Source: Paenibacillus sp. PAMC 26794
GTDB lineage: Bacteria; Bacillota; Bacilli; Paenibacillales; Paenibacillaceae
Length of the DNA: 64,000 nt
Direction of reading: 5' to 3'
Assembly: GCF_000316035.1 (NCBI RefSeq)
Contig: NZ_ANHX01000017.1
Span: forward strand, 124,001 to 188,000
The position numbers were made by a program, and so were the translations under genes. Shown here piece after piece: positions 1-8,245 of the stretch (positions are counted from its first letter, which is position 1; every line of letters starts with the position of its first letter). Under the pieces are notes generated by a model. The model saw only the letters and a list, made by a program, of their open reading frames with translations, ran no database searches and was not told where the DNA came from.

Positions 1-731
1 CTACGTAGTCCCTTCATCTCTGCAATCCCCATACGTGACACCAGTTCTGCCGAGCTGCCGAATGAACGATCTCCAATCACCGGGTTCTTCGGGTTACTGT
101 TCACATCCAGCACAGGAGCAAAGTCCACATTAAAACCCGCAAGCTGAACCTGTCTCGCCAACAATTCGCCCATCGTTTCAGCAAGCGCACTATCTTTTGT
201 CTCGCCTACTTTTCTACTGGAAGGAATGGATTCTACCGTCTCCGGCATACGACTCACTTTGCCGCCCTCCTGATCCACACTCATGAAGATCGGTACCGGG
301 TTGGACTGATTCGCTTCCTTGATGGACTTCACAAACTTGGCTGTTCCCTCGAGTGTTGATACATTGTTGGCATAGAAAATAATGCCCCCTACCTTTTGAT
401 TCGTAATCATCTGTTTGGCTTGATCATCCAACGTTGTCCCTTGAACACCGGCCAGTATCATCTGTCCAATCTTCTCTTCTAACGTTAATGAACTGAGCTG
501 CTCCTGCACCGGATCGACTTCTTCTGGTACTTCTTCCTGCGGTGAAGCGGTATTCTGCTCCGGCGATGAGGAAGATTGCTCTGTGTTCGAGCCAGTGTTC
601 GAGTCCGTTGCGGAGGAAGGTTTCTGTGCTTGGCCACATGCCGATAAAAGCAGAACGATCCCCAGCAGAAGACACAGCATATGCAGTGGTTTTCTCCATT
701 TATTGTTCGAGGTGTACCTATAGTTGTACAA
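1..731 (-). CDS. Family 3 glycoside hydrolase lipoprotein (NagZ-like), 3' end outside window
   Basis: The visible N-terminal ~243 residues begin with a lipoprotein signal (positively charged start, hydrophobic run, lipobox LLSAC), then a Ser/Thr/Gln-rich linker, then the start of a glycoside hydrolase family 3 domain: LTLEEKIGQMILAG, GGIIFYANN, SVDQEGGKVSRM and FAPVLDVNSNP are typical of beta-N-acetylhexosaminidases acting on cell-wall glycan outside the membrane. The catalytic nucleophile region lies beyond the window edge, so activity cannot be judged. I chose the TTG at 731 because AAGGAGG lies 10 bases upstream; an internal ATG near 681 has no such site. Two overlapping frames here look open but lack the lipobox and the domain. 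Substrate is inferred from family only. Confidence 0.85.
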   Translation of the reverse strand, partial: MYNYRYTSNNKWRKPLHMLCLLLGIVLLLSACGQAQKPSSATDSNTGSNTEQSSSSPEQNTASPQEEVPEEVDPVQEQLSSLTLEEKIGQMILAGVQGTTLDDQAKQMITNQKVGGIIFYANNVSTLEGTAKFVKSIKEANQSNPVPIFMSVDQEGGKVSRMPETVESIPSSRKVGETKDSALAETMGELLARQVQLAGFNVDFAPVLDVNSNPKNPVIGDRSFGSSAELVSRMGIAEMKGLR

Positions 732-1018
732 GGATATTCATCCTCCTTATGTAATGTCATCTTGGTAATTCAAAGGTTCAGGCCTAACCTTATCACAAGG
801 TGAATGATTTTCAAAATGAGCGCTTCTGAGGATTGAATCGTTGTGCTGACATATATGCAGCGAAAAAAATGGTTGCTATAGAACCTGAAATATGGAACTA
901 AATGGTGTTGTGACTACGCGCGTGCGGGGTGTATGGAAGTAATAAACAGGTGCAGCGGTGCAGAAAATGATTTTCTATTGTGAATTTTTCATATGTTGAA
1001 ATTATTAGTATAGGTAGT
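732..1018. other. Intergenic stretch, nothing recognised
   Basis: No convincing small ORF, RNA or repeat was seen between the glycosidase start and the terminator of the next gene. It should hold the promoter of the glycosidase gene, but I could not pick -35/-10 boxes with confidence. Confidence 0.5.
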
Positions 1019-1046
1019 TGAAAAAGCCGCCCAAAGGCGGCCTATT
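1019..1046 (-). terminator. Terminator after the flavin oxidoreductase
   Basis: GCCGCC and GGCGGC form a 6-bp GC stem with loop CAAA; read on the minus strand the stem is followed by TTTTT. It sits about 90 bases past the stop of the gene ending at 1130. Confidence 0.75.
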
Positions 1047-1129
1047 TGTTCGTTTTTGTTTCATTTTTCGTTGTAAATCGTCGCCGTTCGGCGTTGGTTC
1101 ACCTTTCACCAAACGTTCTTAGGCTTCTA

Positions 1130-2233
1130 TTAATGGAGTGTTTGCAACACTTCCGTTGTAAATGGAATGATTTCGGATATGCGACCTTCACGAACTTTGG
1201 CAGGCCATTCGGGATCACTAAGCAGAACACGCCCCAAGGCGATCAAGTCAAATTCATTGTTCTCCAACTTCTCATTTAATAGATCCAAATGGGCATCCCC
1301 TGTTCCCTGGTTCTCGGTTGCTCTGTCTACAAATTCAGCTTCAAGACCTACCGATCCAACTGAAATAGCTGGTTTACCGGTTATTTTTTGCGTCCAACCC
1401 GCAAGATTCAGCTCAGATCCTTCGAATTCCGGTAACCAGAACCGGCGTGTAGAGCAATGGAATATATCCACGCCAGCAGCACTAAGTGGGGCCAGGAATT
1501 GCTCCAATTGTTCTGGCGTCTCCACCAGACGTGCCTCATAATTCCCCATCTTCCATTGGGAGAACCGGAGCACAATCGGGAAATCAGGACCAACCGCTGC
1601 ACGACAAGCTTCAATCACTTCAACCGCAAATTGGGTTCGCCGTACCAAGTCACCACCATAATTGTCGGTCCGTCGATTCGTCTGCTCCCAGAAGAATTGG
1701 TCAATCAGGTATCCATGGGCTCCATGCAGTTCAATGCCGTCAAACCCGATTCGCTGTGCATCCGCTGCCGCTTGAGCATATGCCTGTACAAGACCTTGAA
1801 TCTCCTCTTCCGTTAATGGTTCACGTGATGGTTCACCTGCCATGCTAACCCCTGACGGACTTACAGGCTCAGCTTCTGCGTTAGGCAAATCACCGGAACG
1901 ACGTGCTGTACCCACATGCCACAATTGTGGCATGATTTTGCCATCCGCTTCATGTACTGCTTTCACTACATTAGCCCATCCTTGCAACGAATGTTCACCA
2001 TGGAATAATGGAATACTCGCTCCACTAACCGAAGATGGATGATTAATGCCTGTACCTTCCGTTATGATGAGCCCCACTCCACCTGCTGCTCTGCGACGGT
2101 AATATTCAGCAACTTCTGGTCCAGGTACGCCCTCTGGTGAGAATCCGCGAGTCATGGGTGCCATAACGATTCGATTAGACAATGTTAGCTTGTCCGAGGT
2201 GAACGGTTTGAATAATGCTGAAGGTACGTTCAT
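1130..2233 (-). CDS. NADH:flavin oxidoreductase, Old Yellow Enzyme family
   Basis: A 367-residue single-domain FMN-binding TIM barrel, the usual length for ene-reductases such as N-ethylmaleimide reductase. Visible motifs: FKPFTSDKLTLSNRIVMAPM at the N-terminus, MPQLWHVG, the substrate-binding and proton-donor segment HGAHGYLIDQFF (His-x-x-His and Tyr), NYGGDLVRR, and the FMN-phosphate region ALGRVLLSDPEW. Family knowledge: reduces activated C=C bonds or nitro groups using NAD(P)H; the physiological substrate is unknown. Start at the ATG giving MNVPSALF because AAAGGAG lies 8 bases upstream; a longer reading from 2293 lacks a ribosome site. It stands alone, with its own terminator. Confidence 0.9.
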   Translation of the reverse strand: MNVPSALFKPFTSDKLTLSNRIVMAPMTRGFSPEGVPGPEVAEYYRRRAAGGVGLIITEGTGINHPSSVSGASIPLFHGEHSLQGWANVVKAVHEADGKIMPQLWHVGTARRSGDLPNAEAEPVSPSGVSMAGEPSREPLTEEEIQGLVQAYAQAAADAQRIGFDGIELHGAHGYLIDQFFWEQTNRRTDNYGGDLVRRTQFAVEVIEACRAAVGPDFPIVLRFSQWKMGNYEARLVETPEQLEQFLAPLSAAGVDIFHCSTRRFWLPEFEGSELNLAGWTQKITGKPAISVGSVGLEAEFVDRATENQGTGDAHLDLLNEKLENNEFDLIALGRVLLSDPEWPAKVREGRISEIIPFTTEVLQTLH

Positions 2234-2466
2234 AGTACATTTCTCCTTTGCAATTGGAAGTGTGGAACTCCGCATCCACATGAAATGCGACATGCTTTTG
2301 TATATTGTAACACGTGTAATCCAGTTGACTGGTTTAGGATTATTTCTCTATCCATTTTATAGTTTCTTAATTTTATTTTCAAATTTTCGAAGTTGGGCGT
2401 TCAAACTTACCGGTCACCAATAATGTGGATGTATCATAGTATATAATCCATAATCTTCCTTCCAAT

Positions 2467-3313
2467 TTAATTAGCATTCACGGGGATATCACTGCGATTC
2501 ACTCGAAGCAATTTCCCTGATGAAGTTGATAACACATCCGGATCGGTACCCAGACCGAAGTAGAAGTCACCCTTGTTCTCTTCAAATGACTTGGCATAGG
2601 TGTCCTGGTTAAAACGTAAAATCTCATTCCATGTTGGCAGGTCAGTGGATTGGTAGACCCGATTGATATACAGATTGGCGCTTTGGCATCCGGGAGATTA
2701 ACTCGCCTTGCCTGATTGATGTCGGTCATGACATTTAAGGATTTGGGCAGCACCTGCCCATCATTGAACACGCCCCCGGCTATACCTCTCCATCCAAACG
2801 GTAGAAGTTGCCCAGTTCCCATTTCTCACTATCTGAATCATTGCTAGGGATATATAACTTGTCGTTCAGTACTCTGTAAATGTAAATCTGTTCCTCATCC
2901 ACATACATCTTCGTTGATGGCAAAATGCCCGGGTTGCTGTTAGTCACCGACTGGGTTTTAAATTTTGTATTCGCTGTATCATAATAAATGACTGGAATAG
3001 GACCTGAATTTGGAGCTACGCCCAGATTGCTAATGTTCCCGTGGCCCAAATATATCTTGCCGTTGTACAGTTGCATGTCCCAGACGTTATTAGCATATGG
3101 TGTTTTGGTAAAAGGTCTGCCTAGCAGTTCGATCTTCGACGTTACATCGGCTGAACTGATCGGTGCATTCGACACCTTGGCAAGCCCACGTTCCGTCGCA
3201 GGGGGTTGACTCGTTGACGTGGTGTTTTTTGGCTTGGAGTTCCCCATTAGCATCCAGCTCACTCCAGCGACGATGGTCAAAATCATCGCTGTCCATTTCG
3301 CATGTCTCTGCAT
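2467..3313 (-). pseudogene. Disrupted gene for a secreted/membrane-anchored beta-propeller-like protein
   Basis: Three consecutive reading frames together give one protein. Frame 1 begins at the ATG at 3313 (AAGGAGG 8 bases upstream) with a signal anchor (MQRHAKWTAMILTIVAG) and runs through repeats such as NVWDMQLYNGKIYLGHG and GNFYRLDGE, then hits a stop near 2780. Frame 2 continues AGGVFNDGQVLPKSLNVM to about 2675. Frame 3 carries NLYINRVYQSTDLPTWNEI and ends at a TAA at 2467. Each switch can be explained by one missing or extra base. The YNGKIYLG-like repeats suggest a Kelch/YVTN-type propeller, but I do not recognise the family. The middle may also carry a small deletion. Either a decayed gene or sequencing indels. 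Confidence 0.7.
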
Positions 3314-3385
3314 GTCCGCTTCCTCCTTCATCGTTTCACAATATTTACCTTCACACCAAGATGATACAAATTCCGCCCGATCTAT

Positions 3386-3429
3386 ACAAAAAAAAGTAGA
3401 CAATCACATCATTGATGTGTTGTCTACTC
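3386..3429 (-). terminator. Terminator after the butanediol-type dehydrogenase
   Basis: AGTAGACAA (3395-3403) pairs with TTGTCTACT (3420-3428), with an additional inner stem; on the minus strand the hairpin is followed by eight T. It lies just past the stop at 3449. Confidence 0.85.
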
Positions 3430-3448
3430 GCTCTTACTGCCTATGGTT

Positions 3449-4498
3449 CTATTCTGCTTTTACCAAAATCTTAACCTGATTTTTCTCTTTCAACAGTGCT
3501 TCAAATCCATGCTCTACCACTTCATCCAACGAAATTCGTTTGGTCACCAGCTTGTCAGCCGGGAAGAAACCTTTATCCATCAGACTGATCACCGCCGGGA
3601 AGACATCGCGATAACCGATAATGCCATTGACCGTACGCTCTTTCATGACAATCGAGTTCGGGTGAATGGGTGCTTCCTGTTCAAAAATACTGACGATCAT
3701 CAACTCTCCACCAATACGTGTTGAATCGATGGCTTGTTGCAGGACACGTGGAACACCGGTTACTTCATAGGCTACGTTAACGCCACCTTGTGTACGTTGA
3801 TGGATCTCTTCCACGACATTAAACTGCATTGGATCAATCACAATGGCACCGAGTTCTTCGGCTTTTGCTTTCCGTTCATCCGATAACTCCACCACATAAA
3901 TATCCGATGCTCCCGAAGCTTTAAGTGCTTCAATGACCAGTAGCCCGATTGGGCCTGCTCCAAACACAGCTGCCGTATCTCCCACTTTCAGCTTGCTTTG
4001 GCGCACAGCGTGAAGTGCTACAGCTGAAGGTTCAACCAACGCACCTTGCTCATACGAGATTGAATCCGGAATGGCATGTACCATGTTTTCTGCAGCAGTT
4101 ACATACTCGGAGAATCCTCCTCCGCCTCCAGCGAGTCCAAGGAAACCCATCTGATCGCACAGATTGTATCTGCCCTGTTTACAAGCTTCGCAGTGTCCAC
4201 ATGCATAAATGGGTTCTACCACAACACGATCGCCTGCCTTGAAACGTGTAACACCTTCCCCTACTTCAACCACCTGTCCTGAGAATTCATGTCCCATAAC
4301 TATAGGCGCTTGTTCCCCTGTTAGCGGATGCGGTGCTTGAGCGGGAATGAAGATTGGACCTGCTGTGTACTCGTGCAAATCACTGCCGCAGATACCGCAC
4401 CATTCCACTTTTATTTTGACCTTTCCTTCTTCAGGCTGAGGTTCATTAATATTTTCGAGACGTAAATCTTTGACTCCATGCCAACGTAATGCTTTCAT
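3449..4498 (-). CDS. bdhA: Zinc-dependent alcohol dehydrogenase, (R,R)-2,3-butanediol dehydrogenase type
   Basis: A 349-residue medium-chain dehydrogenase. Catalytic zinc ligands are visible at C37 (CGICGSDLHEY) and H70-E71 (MGHEFSGQV); the structural zinc lobe is the four-cysteine segment GHCEACKQGRYNLC region; the NAD-binding motif is GAGPIG. Family: interconverts acetoin and 2,3-butanediol or oxidises related polyols. Length and the HEYTAGP and GGGGGFSEY segments fit BdhA, though sorbitol-type paralogues look similar. Start at 4498 because GGGAG lies about 9 bases upstream. It is divergent from a LacI regulator, and a perfect 14-bp palindrome lies 36 bases upstream of its start, so repression by that regulator is likely. 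Confidence 0.85.
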   Translation of the reverse strand: MKALRWHGVKDLRLENINEPQPEEGKVKIKVEWCGICGSDLHEYTAGPIFIPAQAPHPLTGEQAPIVMGHEFSGQVVEVGEGVTRFKAGDRVVVEPIYACGHCEACKQGRYNLCDQMGFLGLAGGGGGFSEYVTAAENMVHAIPDSISYEQGALVEPSAVALHAVRQSKLKVGDTAAVFGAGPIGLLVIEALKASGASDIYVVELSDERKAKAEELGAIVIDPMQFNVVEEIHQRTQGGVNVAYEVTGVPRVLQQAIDSTRIGGELMIVSIFEQEAPIHPNSIVMKERTVNGIIGYRDVFPAVISLMDKGFFPADKLVTKRISLDEVVEHGFEALLKEKNQVKILVKAE

Positions 4499-4534
4499 CC
4501 ATTTCATCTCCCAGATCATAATTTGTGATATAAT

Positions 4535-4548
4535 CGGAAACGTTTCCG
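4535..4548. promoter_or_regulatory. LacI-type operator in front of the dehydrogenase gene
   Basis: CGGAAACGTTTCCG is a perfect 14-bp palindrome with the central CG typical of LacI-family sites. A near copy lies in front of the divergent LacI gene (4850-4863). Confidence 0.75.
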
Positions 4549-4849
4549 TAAATTAAATATGTCACATTTTAGATACGCTGTCAAACATATTTCTCCACTA
4601 ATATGTCTATTTCGTGATCATATCGAGTTCACTTTAGAATGCTTATACTTTAATTCAAGTTTTCTTAGCAGCGTCCCAAAGGATATAATCCATGTTATTA
4701 AGATATATCACGGTAAATAATATTGTAGACTAAATGAAATATAATCATACCTCGGCATTAATCTGGTCCATTCACGGGATACTTCATGGCTCAAATGTTA
4801 TAATCAAGTTATATAACTATCGTGAAGTTCATACATATTCCTAATAATT

Positions 4850-4863
4850 CGGAATCGTTTCCG
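4850..4863. promoter_or_regulatory. LacI-type operator in front of the regulator gene
   Basis: CGGAATCGTTTCCG matches the 4535-4548 palindrome at 13 of 14 positions and ends 21 bases before the regulator's start codon, consistent with autoregulation. Confidence 0.7.
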
Positions 4864-4884
4864 ATAAAGTGAGGTAACCGTACA

Positions 4885-5922
4885 TTGAGGAAAGAACAGA
4901 AACTTACGATTAAGGACGTTGCAGAGCGTGCTGGCGTGGGCATCGCTACCGTATCCCGAGCCATCAACAATTCAGAAGGCATAAGTAGTAAAACACGAGA
5001 TAAAGTGATGCAGGCCATTGAAGAACTGGGGTTTGTACCCAACACCTCGGCACAGAGTCTGAAAATCCGGCAAACGCACCAGATCGCGCTCGTGGTCCCC
5101 GACATACGTAACGCCATCATTCCGGAAATCTCCTGGTCTGTAGAGCAAACGGCGAAGCAGCATGGGTACCATGTCGTGCAGATCAATACGGCAGGCAATG
5201 CCAGAACAGAGTTGGAAACCATTCGTAATGTCAAAAAATTGCATGTGGACGGACTGATCTTCATGCCTCTGGCGTACCCCAAAACGTTACCCGGACTGAT
5301 TGATAAGGCGCCGCTCCCTATCTCCATGATTAATTACGGCAAGAAACTGGAACCGGGTATGAAAGCGGATATCGTCTCTCTGTCTCAACCTGAAGGCAAA
5401 TTGGTAATGGAACATCTGTTCAAGATCGGTCGAACTCGAATTGCATATGCAGGAGCACCCAAGGACATTATTGAAGAACGCTTCCGTGCTTATGAGCAAG
5501 CCGTAGGCCATGTGGATATTTCTCTCGTATACTTTGGCGAGGACTTTTCATTAAATACGGGTGCCAATGCTGCAGATTATTTCTACGGACTTACGCATAT
5601 GCCAGATGCCGTCTATGCCATTAATGATATGGTTGCCATCGGATTGGTTAATCGGTTCAAGGAGTTAGGGGTTCGTGTACCTGAAGATGTGGCTGTTGTG
5701 GGTGTGGATAACAATCAATGGACGACCGTCACGTCTCCTCAGATTAGTTCCGTCTCCATAATGGGCGAAGAAGTTGCCAGACTTGCTACCGAGCTGTTGT
5801 TAAAACGAATTCGGGAGATGAATACGACCGATTACGAACACATCCAGTTTGAACCACGCTTAATCGTTCGTGAATCAAGCGTAGCCATGATTCATTCTTC
5901 CCAGCGAGGACCACACAGTTAA
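4885..5922 (+). CDS. LacI-family transcriptional regulator
   Basis: 345 residues. Residues ~7-60 form a LacI helix-turn-helix (LTIKDVAERAGVGIATVSRA, then a hinge ending SAQSLK); the rest is a periplasmic-binding-protein-like sensor domain with ALVVPDIRN and the C-terminal AVVGVDNNQWTTV region. Start is a TTG with GAGG 10 bases upstream. The divergent neighbour is a butanediol-type dehydrogenase, and both promoters carry the same palindrome, so it probably represses both. The ligand cannot be told from sequence; neighbourhood suggests a polyol, acetoin or sugar. Confidence 0.9.
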   Translation: MRKEQKLTIKDVAERAGVGIATVSRAINNSEGISSKTRDKVMQAIEELGFVPNTSAQSLKIRQTHQIALVVPDIRNAIIPEISWSVEQTAKQHGYHVVQINTAGNARTELETIRNVKKLHVDGLIFMPLAYPKTLPGLIDKAPLPISMINYGKKLEPGMKADIVSLSQPEGKLVMEHLFKIGRTRIAYAGAPKDIIEERFRAYEQAVGHVDISLVYFGEDFSLNTGANAADYFYGLTHMPDAVYAINDMVAIGLVNRFKELGVRVPEDVAVVGVDNNQWTTVTSPQISSVSIMGEEVARLATELLLKRIREMNTTDYEHIQFEPRLIVRESSVAMIHSSQRGPHS

Positions 5923-5999
5923 GTTTGGTGAGGGGGATGGGTCAGCAGGATAGGATGTATTTTACATCCATCCCTTCATTTGTTTTCTACACAGATATA

Positions 6000-6050
6000 C
6001 TAAAAAGGTGTTGCTCAGGTCTAACTCTTTCCTGGCAGCACCTTATTTGT
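6000..6050. terminator. Bidirectional terminator between convergent genes
   Basis: AAGGTGTTGC (6005-6014) pairs with GCAGCACCTT (6035-6044), extended inward by CAGG/CCTG. T-rich ends occur on both strands. A weaker hairpin (GGATGTA/TACATCC) lies at 5953-5969. Confidence 0.65.
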
Positions 6051-6099
6051 CGTTGATTCTATATAACTATAGCAGAGTCATACTCCGCATACGTTCATT

Positions 6100-7068
6100 C
6101 TAAGAAAGCAGTTGCCTGATCGGTGTTCCCTTCAGGAACATCGCTATATTCTCTACGGTATGATTATAATAGATCTCATAATTGCCACGAGTCACATAAC
6201 CCAGATGCGGTGTTGCCAGGACGTTGGGCAATGTTCGCATCACATGGTTAACTGGTAGCGGTTCCTGCTCATATACATCCAGGCCTGCACCAGCAATCAC
6301 ACCACTCTGCAATGCCTCCACCATAGCTTCCTGATCGACAATGCCCGCTCGGGACGTATTGATGAGTAGCGCACTCGATTTCATTAGTTGAAATTCGGCT
6401 TGTCCGATCAGATTCCGCGTACGATCACTTAACACCAGATGAATGGATACGATGTCGCTCTCTGCAAGCAATTGCTCCTTGGTCTCGGACCAGATGACAC
6501 CATGTTTTTCGGCTTTCTCTTGTGTCAGATTCTCGCTCCAGGCCATCACATTCATGCCAAATGCTTGTGCGATCTCAGCCATGCGAGTACCTATCTTGCC
6601 CAAACCAAGCAATCCAAGTGTTCTCCCATGCAGATCCAATCCTACTGTGCTCTGCCAGTTTCGATTGGAGCGAAGTGCATTATTTTCCGTAACCAGTTGT
6701 CTGGAGAGCCCCAGAATCAGTGCCCATGTAAGCTCCGTCGGCGGATTAGAGCTTCCCCCGGTTCCACACACAATGATGCCGTTCTTCTCTGCAGCCTTGA
6801 GATCTATCGATGCATTGCGCATACCACTTGTAATCAGAAGTTTGAGATTAGGGAGCTGCGAAATGACCTTCTCCGGAAACGGTGTACGTTCCCGCATCAG
6901 GACCACAATATCGAAATCCTGCAATTCCTGAATGACTTTTTCTTCCGAGCCCATATAGTTGTTGAATGTCTGAATCTCCACCTGATCCATCAACGGACCC
7001 CAGTCCGCCGACGTCAGCGCAACGTACTGATAGTCATCCAATACGGCACAGCGCAACTTCGTATTCAT
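6100..7068 (-). CDS. D-2-hydroxyacid dehydrogenase family protein (NAD(P)-dependent)
   Basis: 322 residues in the usual two-domain layout: N-terminal substrate domain, then a Rossmann fold with GLLGLGKIG. Catalytic residues are present: Arg in NTSRAGIVD, Glu in AGLDVYEQEPL and His in TPHLGY. The residue that normally selects NAD (an Asp after the second strand) is replaced in NVMAWSENL, so NADP use is possible. Start chosen at ATG 7068 with AGGAGG upstream. Substrate unknown. It stands alone, with the 232-bp repeat element directly upstream, so its promoter may lie within or next to the element. Confidence 0.85.
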   Translation of the reverse strand: MNTKLRCAVLDDYQYVALTSADWGPLMDQVEIQTFNNYMGSEEKVIQELQDFDIVVLMRERTPFPEKVISQLPNLKLLITSGMRNASIDLKAAEKNGIIVCGTGGSSNPPTELTWALILGLSRQLVTENNALRSNRNWQSTVGLDLHGRTLGLLGLGKIGTRMAEIAQAFGMNVMAWSENLTQEKAEKHGVIWSETKEQLLAESDIVSIHLVLSDRTRNLIGQAEFQLMKSSALLINTSRAGIVDQEAMVEALQSGVIAGAGLDVYEQEPLPVNHVMRTLPNVLATPHLGYVTRGNYEIYYNHTVENIAMFLKGTPIRQLLS

Positions 7069-7103
7069 TTCTGATCTCCTCCTATATCTGCTCAATTCTT
7101 GTC

Positions 7104-7335
7104 TATATAAATTAAACTAAAGAATATTTACACTAGTCACTCCAATGACAGAACAACCTTCTGATCGCTGTTATCCCCAGATTTTCTTCGATTCCTTTTT
7201 ATAAAGGAAAAATCCGGGGATAAGCTTATGCTTCCGATGTAGCTTTCTTCCAGAAAGCTTTTAGGCGAACGCTGCGCTTCCTCAGCTTATTTCTGTCCTC
7301 TCCGTTTTGTGTAAATGTTAAGTTCAATTTATATA
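7104..7335 (+). repeat. 232-bp intergenic repeat with inverted ends, copy A
   Basis: It shares about four of five bases over its whole length with 44605-44836, in the same orientation and of the same length. Its ends are imperfect inverted repeats of about 27 bases: left end TATATAAATTAAAC...ATTTACAC, right end the complement of TATATAAATTGAAC...ATTTACAC. Inside are two hairpins: TTATCCCC...GGGGATAA, and AGCTTTCT/AGAAAGCT around 7241-7259. No ORF is preserved between copies. Looks like a MITE or a structured interspersed repeat; TA-rich flanks would fit TA-targeting insertion, but no target duplication is proven. Confidence 0.8.
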
Positions 7336-7378
7336 TAATGTAGCAACTCCGCATCACTTTAAACAGAATAAATCCCAA

Positions 7379-7960
7379 TTACTGTAACAAAGACAGCGTA
7401 ACCTGGATGCTTTGCTCTACAAACAAGCGGTCCGGTCCTGATTTCATCAGTACAGTCAGTCCAATCATGGATACAACCAGAGACTGTGCGACCGCACTCG
7501 CGTTCATGTCAGTAGACAATTCCCCGCTCTGTTGCCCTCGTTCTATCGTTTCTTTGAAAAGAACACCCAGGTACATCTGATGCTCCCGTGTAAGGACAGC
7601 GAATTTGGGATCATGTGGAGCCAGCTCAACCATCGTATTAATGCAAAAACAGCCGTGACTAGGCTCGGTCACACTGCCCTCTGCTCCAATATGTTCAAAC
7701 AATCCACGAAAGGCTTCCCGCACGGAGGAGCCCTGTTGAAGTCTGGCTCTGACTTGGGCCGCATGCTGAGTGGTATACCTGCGAAGTGCTGTTTCGAATA
7801 ATTCCTTTTTATCACCAAAAGCCGCGTACAGACTGGGACGTTGTATGCCCATTGCGGTCGTCAAGTCATTTAAAGATGCCGCTTCGAACCCTTTGTCCCA
7901 AAACGTATGCATCGCTGCATCGAGTGCTTTATCCGTATCAAATTCCCGTTGTCTAACCAT
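7379..7960 (-). CDS. TetR/AcrR-family transcriptional regulator
   Basis: 193 residues. N-terminal helix-turn-helix: ALDAAMHTFWDKGFEAASLN, then MGIQRPSLYAAFGDKKELF, with the classic SLYxxFxxKxxL signature. The C-terminal ligand domain includes GCFCINTMVELAP, a segment seen in regulators related to B. subtilis YxaF/LmrA and YvdT types. Start ATG 7960 has AAAGAGGTG upstream. Divergent from an MFS transporter, and both promoters hold TAYCRATCAGTA, so it likely represses that transporter and itself. Confidence 0.9.
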   Translation of the reverse strand: MVRQREFDTDKALDAAMHTFWDKGFEAASLNDLTTAMGIQRPSLYAAFGDKKELFETALRRYTTQHAAQVRARLQQGSSVREAFRGLFEHIGAEGSVTEPSHGCFCINTMVELAPHDPKFAVLTREHQMYLGVLFKETIERGQQSGELSTDMNASAVAQSLVVSMIGLTVLMKSGPDRLFVEQSIQVTLSLLQ

Positions 7961-7978
7961 ACAATTCACCTCTTTATG

Positions 7979-7990
7979 TATCGATCAGTA
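7979..7990. promoter_or_regulatory. Probable TetR operator in front of the regulator gene
   Basis: TATCGATCAGTA, 10 of 12 bases identical to 8209-8220; imperfect palindrome of the TACCGATCGGTA kind seen for TetR-family sites. About 18 bases upstream of the regulator's ATG. Confidence 0.55.
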
Positions 7991-8208
7991 TTTATTATAT
8001 TGTAATCTCACTCTTATTACAAAGTCAAAACCTAATAACCGGAAAGGAGTTTTTAACTATAAATGAATCGAAAAATCTGGAATAAAAGCGATCGTATGGT
8101 TATTTTATCGTCGTATTCTCTGGGTAAATAATCTTCAGTTTAACCCTCACCCAATTCTCTGTTGACAGAATTCACGCAAATAAAGTATGGTTATCCCGAA
8201 ACATAACA

Positions 8209-8220
8209 TACCAATCAGTA
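8209..8220. promoter_or_regulatory. Probable TetR operator in front of the MFS gene
   Basis: TACCAATCAGTA, matching the site at 7979-7990 and about 25 bases upstream of the transporter ATG. Confidence 0.55.
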
Positions 8221-8245
8221 CAGAATAGAAAGGTGACATCCATTT

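Noticed and set aside
424..760. Two overlapping minus-strand ORFs starting at 699 and 760
   Set aside because: They are alternative frames of the lipoprotein start of the family 3 glycosidase; only the TTG-731 frame has lipobox and domain motifs.
2499..2822. Separate 107-residue gene
   Set aside because: Its central part is the middle segment of the frameshifted gene at 2467-3313; the start lacks a ribosome site.
4535..4863. CcpA cre sites
   Set aside because: The palindromes lack the TG...CA outer bases of cre and sit symmetrically at the promoters of the LacI pair.
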